DNA from: Syntrophomonas sp. UBA5314
GTDB taxonomy: Bacteria > Bacillota > Syntrophomonadia > Syntrophomonadales > Syntrophomonadaceae
Length of the DNA stretch: 64,000 bases
Reading direction: 5' to 3'
NCBI GenBank assembly: GCA_002410325.1
Contig: DHRK01000069.1
Span: 1-64,000 of the forward strand
Below are positions 37,238-47,200 of the stretch, piece by piece (position 1 is the first letter of the stretch; each line of letters starts with the position of its first letter). The translations under genes and the position numbers were made by a program. The notes under the pieces are model-generated. The model was given only the letters and a program-made list of their open reading frames with translations, did not search any database and was not told the origin of the DNA.

Positions 37238-40037
37238 CCGCTTCTCCCGCCTTTCTGGAATGTAAAAAGGTATTGAACAATTGAGCCGGGTTCAATATCA
37301 AGACTACATTACCGTCTCCTAATATACTGGCCCCGGTGTATATCCTGAGCTGAGCCAGTTCTTCCACCAGGGCCTTAACTACAAACTCCTGCTCCTTATA
37401 GAAAGAATCCACGATCAGGCCAAAGCGATGGCCGTCGTTTTCCAAAATTACCACGGAAATCCTTTCCGGCCCGGCTGCTGTTTCCAAGCTGTCAGCTTGA
37501 GGCTCCCGGCCCTCCAGGTCGAGTATATCCTGCAGCCTGACCAGATGCAGAATGCCCCCTCTGATATCGGCAACCAGCAGGTCCTTGTAGCGCCGGATGT
37601 CGGAGGGGAGGATTTTTACAGTTTCCTCAATGCTATCCAGGGGGATGACGTATTGCTGGCCGCCGCAGCGAATCATCAAGCCGCGGATAATTGACATGGA
37701 AAGGGGAATCTTCAAGGTGAAATGGGAGCCGGCATTGACTGCGCTGGACATGGCAATCGAGCCCCCCACTTTTTCGATGTTGTTTTTAACTACGTCCATT
37801 CCCACGCCCCGGCCGGACAGCTCGCTGACTTCATCGCGGGTTGAGAAACCGGGGGCGAATATCAGCCGGAAGGTGTCATCCATACTCAAGGTTTCGATCT
37901 GTTCGGTAGTGATCAAACCCTTTTTCAGAGCCTTGGCTTTTATCTCGTCAGGATCCATCCCCTTACCGTCATCCTTGATTTCTATTACCACGTTATTGCC
38001 CTGGTAGCGCGCCTGCAACCAGACCGTTCCGGCCTCCGGCTTGCCCAGGGCCCGTCTGACATCCGGTGGTTCAATGCCATGATCAACGGCATTGCGCAGC
38101 ATGTGCACCAGGGGATCGTTGATGGCTTCCATGACGGTTTTATCAAGCTCGGTCTCTTCTCCTGAAACAACCAGATCGGCCTGTTTGCCCACTTTACGGG
38201 CTGTATCCCGTATAGTGCGCGGGTAGCGCTGAAACAAGACCCTCAAGGGCAGCATGCGCGCGGACATGATGGCGTCCTGCAGTTCATCGGATATGCGCGA
38301 TATTTCAAAGGCTACCGACTTTACATCGCGGGACAGTTCGGGAATCTCGTACTCCAGATTGATCTGATCGGCCAGATGGAAAATCCGGTTTTTAGATATC
38401 AACAGCTCTCCGATCATGTTCATCAACCGGTTCATCTTATCCTGGCTGACCCGGATGGACTGGCCCCCAACCTCACTGGCAGCCTGGGCCGGCTCGAGGG
38501 ACTCTTTGCCTTGCTGCCTGGCCATGCTCTGTTTGGCCAGGGCCAGGTCGACATCCTCTTTCTTGAGTATCCCTTTTTCCACCAAAACCTCGCCCAATTT
38601 GCGCTGCTCTTTTAAGGCCTGCTCCAAGTCCTCGGCGGTGATTTTCTTCTCCGCCAGCAGTATCTCACCCAGTTTTTTATCGTATTCCCTTTCCGGAACC
38701 GAACAAAGGTCTGCTATGTCCTTGATACGGGAATCCAGCAGAGACTGCAGCACTTCATATTGCTGCTTAAGCTCATCGACAAAGCCTGTATCAACCGAAT
38801 CCCCCGGCTTCACTTTCCCGACATGGGCCTGCATTTCCTCAACCAACTCGGCAATATCGAGGTATTCCATTTGCCGGGCTGATTTAATAATCGCATTCAT
38901 GGCCCGCTGGTATTGATTGATTCTTTTATTGGATACTGGAAGCCCGGGTTTGGCACTGTTGACCAGGAAGGATATGGATTCCAGCCCCTGACGGGTTATG
39001 TTGGCAAAGGCGGTGAGCTGTTTGGGCAGTTTGCGGTTGCTTTCCTCTACCAGGGCCTGGCCCTCGGCGGGCAGAAAGTTCTCTTCGGAAGAGAAGACTT
39101 GCAATTTCTGGACCAGGTCCTCGATGACAATCTGCTCCTGGCGGTCCTCTTCAATGGCCTTGGCCAGAGCGTGGGACCTGTCGACCGCCTCCAGAATAAT
39201 ATCAACCACCCCGCTGGGGATGCCCAGGTCCATGTTTCGATAGGTCTGGAGGAGTGATTCAACCGTGTGGGTAAGGTTCTTGATAGTATAAAAGGGGTCG
39301 TCTTCTTGGCCATCGCTTTCCATCATGCTCAAGATTACCCCGGCGCCGCCCTTTATACTGTGGAAGCCCCGCAGAATCGCATTGAGCAGCTCCTTGTTGG
39401 AACTGTCCTTTTCCATCTCAACGCAGTTTTTCTCAATGGTGTCCAGATGCTCGTATACCTCTTCAATGAAGTCGATCCGGGACTGTTCTAAAAATGATCC
39501 GATCTCCAGCTTCATAACCCGCTCAACTTCACAGGAGGCATCCTTTTTCGGGACGGCAACCGGAGATTCGCCGGACTCCCGGGCAGGTTCGCTCTGCAGG
39601 GTCAGTTTTCTTATCGCTTCAGCTTCATCAACGAAATCCTGAAAACCATACTCCTCAATTTCAAGCTCCAAATTCTGCCCACCGCCGGCTTCCAGGTCGG
39701 GAAGCCGGCCGGCCAGCTGGGCTACGTGCAAGTTCAAAATATCAATACCGCGCAAAAGCAGATCGGTAATCTCCGAACTGGCTTCATAAAGGCCCTTTTT
39801 CATATCGCTCAAAAACGACTCCAGGACATGGGCGGTATCTTTGATAGGCGTATAATCGACAAACCCGGCAACGCCTTTGACCGAATGCAGGGCGCGGAAA
39901 ACGTGATCCAGGTGTTCCGGGGCAAATTCCGCCTCCAGCTTCAATACTCCCTCTTCGATGCCGTTTAAATGCTCGGTCGATTCTTCTACTATTCCTTCCA
40001 GTATTTCCAGGTCGTCTGGTTCAAATTGCAGCTTCAT
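37212..40037 (-). CDS. cheA: CheA histidine kinase with two phosphotransfer domains
   Basis: 941 residues from ATG 40037 (AAGGAG, 7 bases upstream). Hpt 1 near the start has its phospho-histidine at 51 (ALHSVKGVAGF); Hpt 2 at about 185-310 has GFHSIKGGAGV. A middle region holds a repeat like the GspE N-terminal domain (LGEILLAEKKITAEDLEQAL, then LGEVLVEKGILKKEDVDLAL). Next come dimerisation helices, the ATPase domain (N box LRNAVDHGIEP, G1 DDGKGMD, F/G2 FSTRDEVSELSGRGVGMDVV) and a C-terminal CheW-like domain. It phosphorylates the two CheY proteins and CheB. Two Hpt domains suggest more than one phosphate route. It overlaps the ParA-like gene. Confidence 0.94.
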   Translation of the reverse strand: MKLQFEPDDLEILEGIVEESTEHLNGIEEGVLKLEAEFAPEHLDHVFRALHSVKGVAGFVDYTPIKDTAHVLESFLSDMKKGLYEASSEITDLLLRGIDILNLHVAQLAGRLPDLEAGGGQNLELEIEEYGFQDFVDEAEAIRKLTLQSEPARESGESPVAVPKKDASCEVERVMKLEIGSFLEQSRIDFIEEVYEHLDTIEKNCVEMEKDSSNKELLNAILRGFHSIKGGAGVILSMMESDGQEDDPFYTIKNLTHTVESLLQTYRNMDLGIPSGVVDIILEAVDRSHALAKAIEEDRQEQIVIEDLVQKLQVFSSEENFLPAEGQALVEESNRKLPKQLTAFANITRQGLESISFLVNSAKPGLPVSNKRINQYQRAMNAIIKSARQMEYLDIAELVEEMQAHVGKVKPGDSVDTGFVDELKQQYEVLQSLLDSRIKDIADLCSVPEREYDKKLGEILLAEKKITAEDLEQALKEQRKLGEVLVEKGILKKEDVDLALAKQSMARQQGKESLEPAQAASEVGGQSIRVSQDKMNRLMNMIGELLISKNRIFHLADQINLEYEIPELSRDVKSVAFEISRISDELQDAIMSARMLPLRVLFQRYPRTIRDTARKVGKQADLVVSGEETELDKTVMEAINDPLVHMLRNAVDHGIEPPDVRRALGKPEAGTVWLQARYQGNNVVIEIKDDGKGMDPDEIKAKALKKGLITTEQIETLSMDDTFRLIFAPGFSTRDEVSELSGRGVGMDVVKNNIEKVGGSIAMSSAVNAGSHFTLKIPLSMSIIRGLMIRCGGQQYVIPLDSIEETVKILPSDIRRYKDLLVADIRGGILHLVRLQDILDLEGREPQADSLETAAGPERISVVILENDGHRFGLIVDSFYKEQEFVVKALVEELAQLRIYTGASILGDGNVVLILNPAQLFNTFLHSRKAGEADGDNHSAG

Positions 40038-40051
40038 GGCCTGCTCCTTTA

Positions 40052-40426
40052 TCAATTACCCAAAAGCATAAGTACCTGTTCCACCAGCAATTCAGGCTCG
40101 GTGGGTTTAACGATATAGACATCGGCACCGGCTTCAAACCCCCGGGTTTTGTCCTGGGCTTCGTCCTCGGTGGAGACGATTATTACCGGCACACTGGCGA
40201 ACTGCTCGTCTTCCCGCAGCCTCTCGATCAACGAATAGCCGTCCATGTTGGGCATATTGATGTCAGTTATGATCATGTCAAAATGGTGGTCGCCACCGTA
40301 TATCTTTTCCAGGGCGTCAGCCCCGTCTACCGCAGTCATTACCTGAAAACCCTGCGATTTCAAAATGTAGCAATGAAAGTTCCTGACCATTTCCGAATCG
40401 TCTACTATCAAAATCTTCACCAGCAA
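40052..40426 (-). CDS. CheY-like response regulator
   Basis: 124 residues, receiver domain only. Asp pocket in ILIVDDSEMVRN, acceptor Asp in MIITDINMPNMDG, Thr/Ser position in VIIVSTEDEA, Lys in IVKPTEPE. It ends 15 bases before the cheA start and is the first of two CheY proteins in the operon. An output on flagella, pili or gene expression cannot be told from sequence. Confidence 0.92.
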   Translation of the reverse strand: MLVKILIVDDSEMVRNFHCYILKSQGFQVMTAVDGADALEKIYGGDHHFDMIITDINMPNMDGYSLIERLREDEQFASVPVIIVSTEDEAQDKTRGFEAGADVYIVKPTEPELLVEQVLMLLGN

Positions 40427-40442
40427 AATCCCCCCTACCGAT

Positions 40443-41273
40443 TTAGGCCTGATATACCGTAAATCCGTCGATACGTTTGATCTTAAATGATGTGGTTATG
40501 CGGCTCAGTGACTCGGCATGCCCCAGGAATATATAGCCGCCCCGGTTCAGCATGGTATAAAAACGTTCGACAACCTGTTTTCGGGATTGGTCGTCAAAGT
40601 AGATCAACATATTACGGCAGAATATAAAGTCATAATTTCTCTCACTGCGCAGAGCTTTACGATCCATGAGGTTAACATGCTCAAAGGACACCAGATCGCG
40701 TATTTCCTGCTTAAGCCGGTACATGCCGCCGCCCAGACGGTTAAAATAGCGCTCCAGGTAGTCCGGTGGAACATCCTTTACCGAGCGTGAATCATATTCG
40801 GCTTTTAGAGCGGCCGAAAGAACATTTTCGTCAATATCAACACCCTTGACCAGGACATTCCAGGATGTAAAGTCATCCACCATTTCCCGCAAAATGATAG
40901 CCAGGGTATAGGGTTCCTCGCCGGATGAACAGGCAGCTGAAAACACGCGCAGGGTGTTATCCCCACGGGCCCGTTTTTTCTCCAAAGTTTCCTGCAGACA
41001 ATTCTCACCAAATACCGCCAGCTGTTCAAACTCCCTGAAGAAGTAAGTCTCATTTACCGTGATCAGGTTGATCAAGTCCTGAAATTCGCGGTTGTCCCGA
41101 TCGAACATTTTTAAATAGCGGATGTATTCCGCCACTTTATGAATATCCCGCTGCTCCATACGCTTTTGAATGCGTTTTTTAAAGTAATAAATTTTGTTTT
41201 CTCCGAACTGCATGCCGGTTCTTTCATAGATCAGATTGCGCAGGTTGATAAAATCCTCAATAGATAGTTCCAA
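40443..41273 (-). CDS. cheR: CheR chemoreceptor methyltransferase
   Basis: 276 residues. Transfers methyl groups from S-adenosylmethionine to receptor glutamates. N-terminal helical domain (about 1-75), then the SAM fold: FSAACSSGEEPYTLAI (motif I), VDIDENVLSAA, FEHVNLMD and FCRNMLIYFDD. No TPR extension. It is paired with the CheB at 22572-23624. It starts 11 bases after the HEAT-repeat gene. Confidence 0.95.
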   Translation of the reverse strand: MELSIEDFINLRNLIYERTGMQFGENKIYYFKKRIQKRMEQRDIHKVAEYIRYLKMFDRDNREFQDLINLITVNETYFFREFEQLAVFGENCLQETLEKKRARGDNTLRVFSAACSSGEEPYTLAIILREMVDDFTSWNVLVKGVDIDENVLSAALKAEYDSRSVKDVPPDYLERYFNRLGGGMYRLKQEIRDLVSFEHVNLMDRKALRSERNYDFIFCRNMLIYFDDQSRKQVVERFYTMLNRGGYIFLGHAESLSRITTSFKIKRIDGFTVYQA

Positions 41274-41284
41274 TCAACTTCACC

Positions 41285-42352
41285 TCATCTGCTAACTTGC
41301 TGTAGAGATTTCTGGATGGCATCTTGAATATCTTCATCCTGGACTCTGCCCAATAAGTCTTTAAGGATCGGCCGGGCTTCCGGCCGTCCCAACCGGCCAA
41401 GTCCCTCAATAGCCCCCAGGACCAGCAGTCGGTCCTCACTTTCGATGTGGGACAACAGCGCATCCAGGATGGCCTCATTTTTAAACTGACCCAGGAAGAC
41501 CAGCAATTCATACTTGTTAATGGAATTGATATCACTGCTAATAAAATCGAAGATTTGAGCCAGCATATCGTCGTTCAACTGCCCCGGGGAGGTTCTTTCT
41601 AGAATGCCTTGAAGAGTGTTGATGATCTCTTTGGTTAGAAGTTTGCCTTTGGAGGTCATCAAAGAGAGAATAAACGGCAGCGTATCGGTTCCACCTTGTT
41701 TGGCCATATACTTGAGATAGGAAAAGAGCTCCAGGCCTTTCACCGCATCGGGGTTGGGAAACAGGCGGGCCACGATTTCCCGGGATTGTTCATCGCCGAT
41801 TTTGGCCAGGGCCTCCAGGCAGGTGCAGCGAAGCAGCAGGTTTTCGGCCTTCTCCAAAACGGCGTTTATAGCCGGGGTCTGCTCGGAGGTTCCCAGGTTG
41901 CCCAGGTATTCCACCGCAGTGATGATAATGTTGATATCGCTATCATTCAGGAAACACACCATATAAGGAGCTACTTCCTCGGTTCTCAACTGGTAGAGGA
42001 TGTCCAGGGCAAATTTGCGCACGTCTTTATCCGCATCCTCCATCAAGGGTTCTAAATAAGCGGCGACTTCATCTCTCCGGGTAGACACAATGTCGATTAT
42101 GGCGTTACGGATAAAGGCATCATCGCTGCGCAATAAGGGAAGCAGTTTTTGCACCAGAGCAAGATCCTGAATTTGAGGTATGTTATTGACAATTACTTCT
42201 CTAACAAAAACGGACTTTTCCCGCTGGATGTGTTCAATCAACAGGTCAAGTCCTCCGCATATACCCTCAAAAACTATGTCTTCTACAGCAAAGGCACGAT
42301 CTTTTTCATCTTCCGACTGCAATCCCTGGATTATCTCAGAATGGTCTGGCAA
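41285..42352 (-). CDS. HEAT-repeat scaffold protein, first gene of the chemosensory operon
   Basis: 355 residues from TTG 42352, preceded by a G-run ribosome site; TTG 42376 is a poorer option. It is made almost entirely of paired helices of the HEAT/PBS-lyase type, for example DEVAAYLEPLMEDADKDVRK and LLVLGAIEGLGRLGRPEARP. No catalytic motif or membrane segment. HEAT proteins bind other proteins, so a scaffold or regulator of the array is likely. Its place at the head of the operon, 11 bases ahead of cheR, supports a chemosensory role. Confidence 0.82.
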   Translation of the reverse strand: MPDHSEIIQGLQSEDEKDRAFAVEDIVFEGICGGLDLLIEHIQREKSVFVREVIVNNIPQIQDLALVQKLLPLLRSDDAFIRNAIIDIVSTRRDEVAAYLEPLMEDADKDVRKFALDILYQLRTEEVAPYMVCFLNDSDINIIITAVEYLGNLGTSEQTPAINAVLEKAENLLLRCTCLEALAKIGDEQSREIVARLFPNPDAVKGLELFSYLKYMAKQGGTDTLPFILSLMTSKGKLLTKEIINTLQGILERTSPGQLNDDMLAQIFDFISSDINSINKYELLVFLGQFKNEAILDALLSHIESEDRLLVLGAIEGLGRLGRPEARPILKDLLGRVQDEDIQDAIQKSLQQVSR

Positions 42353-42376
42353 ATGATCCCCCCCCAATCTCAACAA

Positions 42377-42768
42377 TAAAGCATATCTTTTATCCCCAAG
42401 GTTTAACAGCTACAGAAAGGTTCCCAGATTGTGGCAGTTTTGGGTTCTGGAACATTTTAATCAGATTTGTAATTTTAGTAAAATTTGTCTTCGGACCATA
42501 GACAGAAAAGCAAAAATGACAGCCCTGCGAATACTATTCTTCTCTTTAAATATCGTCCTTAGGTTTAAGGCGCTTTAGGCCCATAGGTCCCGGGTTCTTG
42601 TTTTGTCGGTCATCAATGACTTATTTGCACTTTTTCCCGCCTACATTGCCGGTATTTATTCTTCCTTGTCCAGTAGGCCGTTACAATTATCGACATTAGG
42701 GAATGAATTGTTAAATTTTACAGGCCTTTTGCACTAGTTAATTATAGTTAATTGTTCAGAAAATAATG
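42377..42768. other. Upstream region of the chemosensory operon
   Basis: About 390 AT-rich bases without a gene. It should carry the promoter of the 17-gene operon on the minus strand. I found no convincing sigma-A, sigma-28 or sigma-54 match and no known riboswitch. Confidence 0.5.
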
Positions 42769-42796
42769 AAACCGCCCTTTGAAGAAAGAGCGGTTT
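42769..42796 (-). terminator. Terminator after the small gene at 42809-42955
   Basis: AAACCGCCCTTT and AAAGAGCGGTTT form a 12-position stem with one mismatch and loop GAAG. On the minus strand an AT-rich CATTATTTT follows. It lies 12 bases past the stop of the small gene. Confidence 0.7.
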
Positions 42797-42808
42797 AAAG
42801 CAGTTCTG

Positions 42809-42955
42809 TTATTTCGCCAGTTCCTCGGCTAAAGCCCGGCTTTTTTCGGACAATACCAGCGCAATATGTGCTGCGTCCTTGTTTTTCCCCAGAATAAGAG
42901 TGGAAGCCAATTCGGCAAAAAGCTTTTTCAACTCTAAAAACAACTTGGTGATCAT
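42809..42955 (-). CDS. Small helical protein of unknown function
   Basis: 48 residues from ATG 42955 (GGGGAGG, 10 bases upstream). Sequence MITKLFLELKKLFAELASTL with a basic middle (LGKNKDAAH) and the helical end SEKSRALAEELAK. It is probably one amphipathic helix pair. A good ribosome site and a following terminator support a real gene. I do not recognise it. Confidence 0.55.
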   Translation of the reverse strand: MITKLFLELKKLFAELASTLILGKNKDAAHIALVLSEKSRALAEELAK

Positions 42956-43069
42956 AGGGAAATACCTCCCCTCTCCCGGTCCTAATTTCACCGCAAAAGT
43001 TTTATATATAGATTTTATTCAAAACCTTGCCCATTTTCAACATGAATCCAATACCAGGTTTAAATGTTC

Positions 43070-44113
43070 TCATAGCAGTACGTCACGCCCCTCGGCAACC
43101 AGCAGATCCACCATCTTTTTTACCTGCTGCGATTTTTCCTTGGAGCAGATGAAAATGACATCCCGGGTTTCGACAACGATCAGCCCGTCAACTTCCAGGA
43201 GAGCTACCGTCTTTTCGGTTTGTTTGACCAGGCAGTCTTTGACTCCCAGGGCCAATATATCGTCACCGACCATTACATTGCCATTTTGATCGGTATCAAG
43301 CAACTCGGCCAGGGCCTTCCAGCTGCCTACATCGCTCCATCCAAAATCCCCCCTTACCATGGCCACCCGCCGGCACTTTTCCGCGATGGCATAGTCCAGG
43401 CTTATATCAGGAAGAAAAGAGTAATGGCTGAGATAATGTTCATATCCCTGCATGATAAGCTCGTATACCCGGGGGAGATGTTTACGATACTCTTCCCGCC
43501 AGACATCGATTCTGGCAAAAAACATACCCGAATTCCAGTAGTAGCTGCCCGCTTCCAGGTAGGCCAGAGCAGTAGTCAAATCCGGCTTCTCTTTAAAGGC
43601 ATACACCTGGTAGGCGTCAGACAACCCGGGCAGCTGTTCACCCCTATGTATATATCCGTAACCGGTCTCCGGGTAGGCGGGCGGTATCCCTACCGTGGTC
43701 AGATATCCCCGGGATGCGCTTTCCACCGCCCTGGTCAGGACCTTTTGATAGGCATGGGTGTCTCTGATATAGTGATCAGCCGGGAAGATGGCCATTACCT
43801 CGGCCGGATCCGCGTCCAGACAAGCGGCCAGGGCCAGTCCTACGGCGGGAGCCGTGTTTCGGCCGGCCGGCTCACAGATTATCTTGATATGGTGATGCTG
43901 GCCGGCCTCCAACATTATTTTCCTGATCATTTCTGCTTGATTTTTTACGGTAATAATAAGGGTTTCCGAAGTGAAATCAGGGTCAAGGCGATCAACAGTA
44001 TGTTCAAGCATAGATTTGTTGCCGAAAAAAGAGCATAATTGTTTGGGTTTGTCACTGCGGCTTTCCGGCCAGAGACGAATACCCTTTCCTCCCGCTAAAA
44101 TAACGGCTTTCAC
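43070..44113 (-). CDS. manC: Mannose-1-phosphate guanylyltransferase
   Basis: 347 residues. Makes GDP-mannose from mannose-1-phosphate and GTP. Motifs: LAGGKGIRLWPESRSDKPKQ (nucleotide site), FPADHYI, FKEKPD, WNSGMFFARIDVW and DFGWSDVGSW. The length equals the guanylyltransferase domain alone, without the isomerase domain found in many ManC/AlgA proteins. GTG 44113 follows GGGGGGAAGG. It is divergent from the glycosyltransferase-GH130 gene, sharing a 166-bp promoter region, and probably supplies that enzyme's sugar donor. Confidence 0.93.
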   Translation of the reverse strand: MKAVILAGGKGIRLWPESRSDKPKQLCSFFGNKSMLEHTVDRLDPDFTSETLIITVKNQAEMIRKIMLEAGQHHHIKIICEPAGRNTAPAVGLALAACLDADPAEVMAIFPADHYIRDTHAYQKVLTRAVESASRGYLTTVGIPPAYPETGYGYIHRGEQLPGLSDAYQVYAFKEKPDLTTALAYLEAGSYYWNSGMFFARIDVWREEYRKHLPRVYELIMQGYEHYLSHYSFLPDISLDYAIAEKCRRVAMVRGDFGWSDVGSWKALAELLDTDQNGNVMVGDDILALGVKDCLVKQTEKTVALLEVDGLIVVETRDVIFICSKEKSQQVKKMVDLLVAEGRDVLL

Positions 44114-44279
44114 GAGCCTTCCCCCCTAATCTCTTCTTAAATGATATAATAATTATACAATTCTTGGGCATATATTGCCTAACACAAGCACAAAATAATG
44201 GGTTATGCTAATCGTATAACGAGCTTAAAATAACAATTAGCGGTTTGGCTTTAATTGTTGTTCCCCGGGAGGTAGAATT

Positions 44280-47200
44280 TTGTCATTGGATAAAACTGAA
44301 ATCTTGTTTGATCAGGGCATTGCCGAGGCTTTAAATCAAGCCCGTACTTTGCCGGAAGTCGATTTGGTGATAGCCGTCCCTTTTTATAATGAAAAGGATA
44401 CTCTATCCCAGGTCTTATCAAGTGTTCAGATAGGTCTACGCGGCATTCAGCCTTTACGGGCGGCACTTATGCTGTGTGTCGGAGACCCGGCCGGCTCAGA
44501 GGTTCTGGAAACGATGCAAGAAGCCGAATTTGACATCCCTCATATTGAATTTCTCATGAAACCGGGAGCCAATGGCCGCGGAGCCAGCATACGGGCCATA
44601 CTTGAAATATGCCGGGTCCTGGAAGCAGATGTCGTTATTCTGGCCGCCGACCTCAAACAGATAGATGAGCGAGGATTTCAACCGGAATGGGTCAACCGCC
44701 TTTTAGAACCTATCCGGGGAGACTACGATCTATCTCTGGCGGTTTTCGAGCGCCATCATAATGAAGATGTGGTGGGCAGCCTTTTTGCCTCCCCCCTCCT
44801 GGAAGCCTTCTATAAAGTCCATCTAAGAGATCCCTTGAGCGGCGTTTACGCCATATCCCACGACCTTCTGGAGGACTACTGCCTGGAAATCAAGTTCTGG
44901 ACTGACATAACCCAGGGCTATGGCATCGACCCCTGGATGGTAACCCGGGCGGTAATATGGCAGGATAAGATCTGCGAAGTCCAGCTGGGCGCCAAACTCA
45001 GTTCAGCCAGCCTGGAAAAGATAAACTTCATTTTCAAGGAGATAGCGGAAGCCCTTTTTACCTGCATAAAGAGGGATGTGAAATTCTGGACCAAACGCCA
45101 GCCGGTGGTAAAGTACCCTGATCATTACGGGAATGGATGGGCCGATCAGCCCTTTATGGTTGAAGATATGTCGCACGCGCTCACCATGGCCTTTAAGCGC
45201 TACTACGAACAGTACCACCGCCTGTATGAACAGGCGCTGCCTGCACCTTTAAATGCGGAAATAGAAAAAACCGTTGCCAGCCTGGCAGGTTTTACCAAAA
45301 CCGGCGGACTGAGCAGTGAGACCTGGGCTGACCTGGTTTACAATTTCCTGCTTGAATACAGCTTTAATCCCACCCTGCAGGCTGACGACCTCTTGAACGC
45401 CCTGACCTTTGCCTTTGACGGCAGGCTGGCCCAATATATGAGCGAATCCCAATTTTTAGACGATACCTGGCCGGGAAAAAAAGATCCGCCCCGGCTCTCT
45501 CAGTTCCTGGAAGCCGCCGCCTACAGCCAAAAAGAATCCCAAAAGCAGTGTTTTGTCCAGCTCTGGAATGCTTTTTACGACAAGTGGGTTCACAAGGCGA
45601 TTGAAAGCAAACCCCCCTTGACCCCCACCTACTACCTGGAGTTTATTCCCGGGCTGCCGGTTATTCTGCCCAAACAGATTGAAGGCAAAGGCCAAAAGGT
45701 GGTTTGGACGGAGGCCGTGTTTAACAAACTGCAGGCCCGCTATCAGGAAGCATTCAATCATTATATCCTGGCGCGCCTGCCGGGGAACGAATCTTTGGAA
45801 CCCTCATACCTCAAACCACCGGCGGCTGTTTTACCGCCGACATTTTATATCCAAAAAATTCAAGACCTGATGGGCAAGCTGGAACAGTGCCTGGAATCAC
45901 TGCTTCCCGGAGATCTTTATACGGAGGAAGGCACGGCCCAGTTTGTTGACGCGATCTTTTCCCTTAAGCCTTTTCCCAAGATATTTACCGTAAAAACCGA
46001 AGTTCTGGAAGAAATGCTGCTGCGCTTTCCCCCGCTGAATGTAATGATACCGGCCGGCTGCCGGACCGCTCGGGAATTGATCGAAAAGCTGGGTGCCCGT
46101 GATGCCGTCACCCTGGCCAACCTGCTGGAAAACCGCAAATATTCGGATCGAGCCTTACTGTGGATCCTCGATATCCTTACCCCTGAAAAGATGGACTTCG
46201 TAGAAATAAAACCGATAATTCTGGGGCCCAAGCTTCTGGATGACGCGGTCAGCCAGGCCAGTATATCGGACCTTAACAAAATAACCACCCGGATAACGGT
46301 CAATCACTTGAGCAAAGGACTCGGCGGCGCCTATCCGCGCCTGCGCTTCTTTTTGTACATCCTGCGCCATATTATGATCGCCCAGGACTATTCCCACCTG
46401 TGGAAGACCTATGCCCGGGAAAGAAAAAACCTGGGGGATAAGCTCCGCCACTCCCTTATCGGGCTCTATCACACCACGGCTTTTTCCGCCCACAACATTT
46501 TTGAAAACATGCATCATCGTTCGTTAGTCAGTTTCCTCAAAGACTTGATACCGTGCCTGGAAACCCGCGGCGAGCTCGAAACAGCCCAAGCTCTGCAATT
46601 GTTGGTCGACGGCTACGGCTTGAGCCAGGTGCTTGATGACGGAACCTTTTTGCCCTGTTCAGCCTGGACCTGGGCCAGCTACAGCTATAAAGGGGGCAAG
46701 GGCCTTCCCACGCCCATGTCCAGTCATGTTGAAGAAAAATGGTTCAACCACGATCTGCTGGAAGAGCTCCAGTCGGAGTTGGGCTACCAGTTGGACGATA
46801 TCAGCCAGTTGGTTATACAGCTCATTGGAGAGGGCCGGGCCAGTGAGAATCTGCTCGACATCCTGGTGGGGGTTAAACCATCCGATGTCACCGTAGTGCC
46901 CCAGGATCTGGTCGAATTCCCCCCCGCCCTTCCGCTGCAGCGCGCCCCCAACAATCCGCTGCTGCTTCCCATTAAGGACCACACCTGGGAGAGCAGATAC
47001 GTGTTAAACGCCGCTACCGTTAGAATAAGGGGTAAGGTATATATTCTTTACCGCGCCTTCGGTGAGGATGAAATATCCCGCATCGGCCTGGCCGTAAGCG
47101 ACGGCTATCATATTCTGGAGAGGCTTGATACGCCGGTTTTCGCTCCGGCCAATGAAAATGAAAGACGCGGCTGTGAGGATCCCCGGGTGGTAATCATCGA

